Below are positions 5,972 to 6,992 of a stretch of DNA of 6,992 nucleotides, in pieces. The notes under the pieces are model-generated. The model ran no database searches, was not told the DNA's origin, and saw nothing but the letters and a program-made list of their open reading frames with translations. The stretch is from Nanobdellota archaeon (GTDB taxonomy: Archaea > Nanobdellota > Nanobdellia > Woesearchaeales > GW2011-AR9), in NCBI GenBank assembly GCA_030695605.1, contig JAUYQE010000117.1, positions 1 to 6,992 of the forward strand. Reading direction: 5' to 3'. Every line of letters begins with the position of its first letter. Position 1 is the first letter of the stretch. The translations under genes were made by a program, and so were the position numbers.

Positions 5972-6102
5972 TTGATGCCCAAGCCATAGCTATCTTTGGG
6001 GTCTTTGCAGAGAGCATTGGAATAATTTTAGCAGAAAAAAAAACAGCACTCCTCCTTAGCCTAGCGACCATCCTGACAATTATCATATTCTTTATGACGT
6101 AG
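5968..6102 (+). CDS. Tiny two-helix membrane protein (44 residues)
   Basis: The ATG at 5968 overlaps the preceding stop codon (ATGA) and opens a 44-codon frame ending in TAG at 6102. The product begins MIDAQAIAIFGVFAESIGII, then LAEKK, then a second hydrophobic stretch ending TIIIFFMT. That is two membrane segments (about 4-22 and 28-44) around a KK turn. A run of nine A bases (6035-6043) encodes the turn; adding or removing one A would lead to a stop codon within a few codons, so only the frame given keeps the second hydrophobic helix. The overlap, matching topology and intact second helix support a real gene despite its size. Function is unknown; it probably acts with the upstream membrane protein. 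It converges on the thioredoxin-like gene, 15 bases away. Confidence 0.55.
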   Translation: MIDAQAIAIFGVFAESIGIILAEKKTALLLSLATILTIIIFFMT

Positions 6103-6117
6103 AACTTCTTGCTGCTT

Positions 6118-6567
6118 CTACCTATACTGCTGAATCAAACTCCTTGCCCGAGCTTCGAAGAGATCGAACTCTTCTCCAGCGCCGACGTAATGGTGAACGT
6201 CTTGGCCCTGCTGCACTTCAATGATCGTCGGCACATAGCGCATCTCTTCACGGATAAAATCGGAAGGTTCGGGCTGTTCGTGGGAGAGGTTCACGTAATC
6301 AAAATCCAAAGCATCGCTAGAAATGCACGCAGCTTCTGCTTCTTGTTCCAAAGCCTGGAAGCGCGGATAGGCTCGCTCGCAAGCCCGGCAATCATCCATC
6401 AAAAAGAAAATGAAGCCCTCTCGGGCATCCAAGAGATCCGTTAGGTTGTGCGGTGGCAAGTCCTGCAACGGATGGATTTCAGAGGTTTCTGGTTCTGGCT
6501 GGGTGTAGGATGGAAAAGAAATGCCGCTGAGAACGGTGGCGAGGGTTAAAGGCAGAAGTTTTCGCAT
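6118..6567 (-). CDS. Exported thioredoxin-fold protein with CRAC motif
   Basis: This is a 149-residue protein with an N-terminal signal sequence (MRKLLPLTLATVLSGISF), then a Pro/Glu-rich linker to about residue 42. A thioredoxin-like domain follows. The redox motif C60-R-A-C63 comes after the strand GFIFFLMDD, and cis-Pro113 lies in YVPTIIEV, followed by the strand containing HHYVGAGEE. A third cysteine (C81) lies between. The active site differs from thioredoxin (WCGPC) and DsbA (CPHC). The domain is about 100 residues, so a compact thiol-disulfide protein acting outside the membrane is likely. Whether it oxidises, reduces or only binds cannot be read from sequence. The start is set by a TATA box centred about 26 bases upstream with no Shine-Dalgarno, so the mRNA is probably leaderless. 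It lies 42 bases downstream of a gene whose product has two close cysteines, a possible substrate. Confidence 0.82.
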   Translation of the reverse strand: MRKLLPLTLATVLSGISFPSYTQPEPETSEIHPLQDLPPHNLTDLLDAREGFIFFLMDDCRACERAYPRFQALEQEAEAACISSDALDFDYVNLSHEQPEPSDFIREEMRYVPTIIEVQQGQDVHHYVGAGEEFDLFEARARSLIQQYR

Positions 6568-6587
6568 CGGAGAAGAGAAGTGGTCAG

Positions 6588-6598
6588 TATATATTAAG
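6588..6598 (-). promoter_or_regulatory. TATA box of the thioredoxin-like gene
   Basis: On the minus strand CTTAATATATA (6598-6588) is centred about 26 bases before the ATG at 6567. It fits in the 42-base gap after the preceding gene, so the gene can be transcribed independently as a leaderless mRNA. Confidence 0.6.
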
Positions 6599-6609
6599 AT
6601 TATTGCGGT

Positions 6610-6992
6610 TCAGGAGAAACTGACGCGTTGATAATCTTCTTCGGTAATAAACCCATACTCATAGAGCAGCTCCACTTTCCCCCGATATCTCGCTGCCCAG
6701 TCTTCGGCTACTTCCGGAGTAAGTATGATATCTCCCCGCACTTCTCCCAAAGAATTTTGATAGTAATCGCTCTGGGGGTTCAGCAGATTACGAATGAATT
6801 CATACCTTCCCTCCGCAAAGAGTTCCACCGCTTCAGCGACGTCCTCATCAAAATTATTGCATCCATAAGCCCGGAAACAGCCAAAACGCGCCGTGCGGCT
6901 TCCATCGCTCCAGGTATTAGCATTATAGCCACCGACGGTCGGTTCCCCAAGATTTTGGCCATAGACATCACCCGCAATGCTTTCCCAACGCT
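6610..6992 (-). CDS. C-terminal part of a protein, possibly a secreted peptidase
   Basis: The frame is open from the right edge to TGA at 6610, giving 126 visible residues; the start lies outside. A GTG at 6828 could be mistaken for a start, but the frame upstream of it has no stop and looks coding (RWESIAGDVYGQNLGEPTVG, then GYNANTWSDGSR). Next come C38 and C44 of the visible part (FGCFRAYGCNN), the acidic motif FDEDVAEAVELF (47-58), and helical segments ending in YEYGFITEEDYQRVSFS. The EDxAE pattern followed by a helix resembles the third-ligand helix of some zincin metallopeptidases, whose HExxH would lie upstream. That is an inference from a short motif. The two cysteines and aromatic/Gly/Asn-rich sequence suggest an extracytoplasmic protein. 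Its neighbour encodes an exported thioredoxin-fold protein. Confidence 0.7.
   Translation of the reverse strand, partial: RWESIAGDVYGQNLGEPTVGGYNANTWSDGSRTARFGCFRAYGCNNFDEDVAEAVELFAEGRYEFIRNLLNPQSDYYQNSLGEVRGDIILTPEVAEDWAARYRGKVELLYEYGFITEEDYQRVSFS

Noticed and set aside
6109..6444. 111-codon plus-strand frame
   Set aside because: It is antisense to the thioredoxin-like gene, which has a signal sequence, CxxC, cis-Pro and its own promoter.
6610..6828. A complete 72-residue gene starting at GTG 6828
   Set aside because: The same frame stays open without a stop to the window edge and encodes plausible protein there, so this is the end of a longer gene.
1..6992. CRISPR array, insertion sequence, tRNA or rRNA
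   Set aside because: No regularly spaced repeats, transposase-like protein, terminal inverted repeats or recognisable RNA gene sequence was found on either strand by reading.

Overview
The window reads as archaeal. It carries a group II chaperonin (thermosome), a HerA-type ATPase with a HAS-barrel-like N-terminus and a presenilin-homologue (PSH) membrane protease. It also has archaeal box A (TATA) elements whose centres lie about 24-28 bases upstream of most start codons. Most genes appear to be transcribed from their own promoter as leaderless or near-leaderless mRNAs. Only the thermosome has a clear short leader with a Shine-Dalgarno motif. The lineage cannot be fixed from this sequence. 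A small-genome group such as DPANN is possible, but that is a guess.

Layout. 1-184 is an AT-rich promoter region with a small palindrome. 185-1705 (+) is a HerA/DUF87 ATPase. 1738-2628 (+) is a nine-helix presenilin-type intramembrane aspartyl protease. It converges, with a 7-base gap, on 2636-3439 (-), a metallo-beta-lactamase-fold protein whose HxHxDH motif reads HxHxNH. 3440-3699 is an AT-rich divergent intergenic region with two consecutive inverted repeats and a possible 32-residue leaderless micro-ORF on the minus strand. 3700-4008 (+) is a small soluble protein I do not recognise. 4136-5755 (+) is the thermosome subunit. 5789-5971 and 5968-6102 (+) are two very small two-helix membrane proteins joined by an ATGA overlap. 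6118-6567 (-) is an exported thioredoxin-fold protein with a CRAC motif. 6610 to beyond 6992 (-) is the C-terminal part of a probably larger, possibly exported protein with an EDVAE motif and two close cysteines.

How the genes may work together. The left and middle parts are mostly single-gene transcription units for housekeeping or quality-control functions: DNA translocation, membrane proteolysis and protein folding. The right end looks like a small envelope module. A secreted thiol-disulfide protein sits directly downstream of a cysteine-containing protein, facing a tiny membrane-protein pair. These functional links are inferences from position. No mobile element, CRISPR array, tRNA or rRNA was seen.
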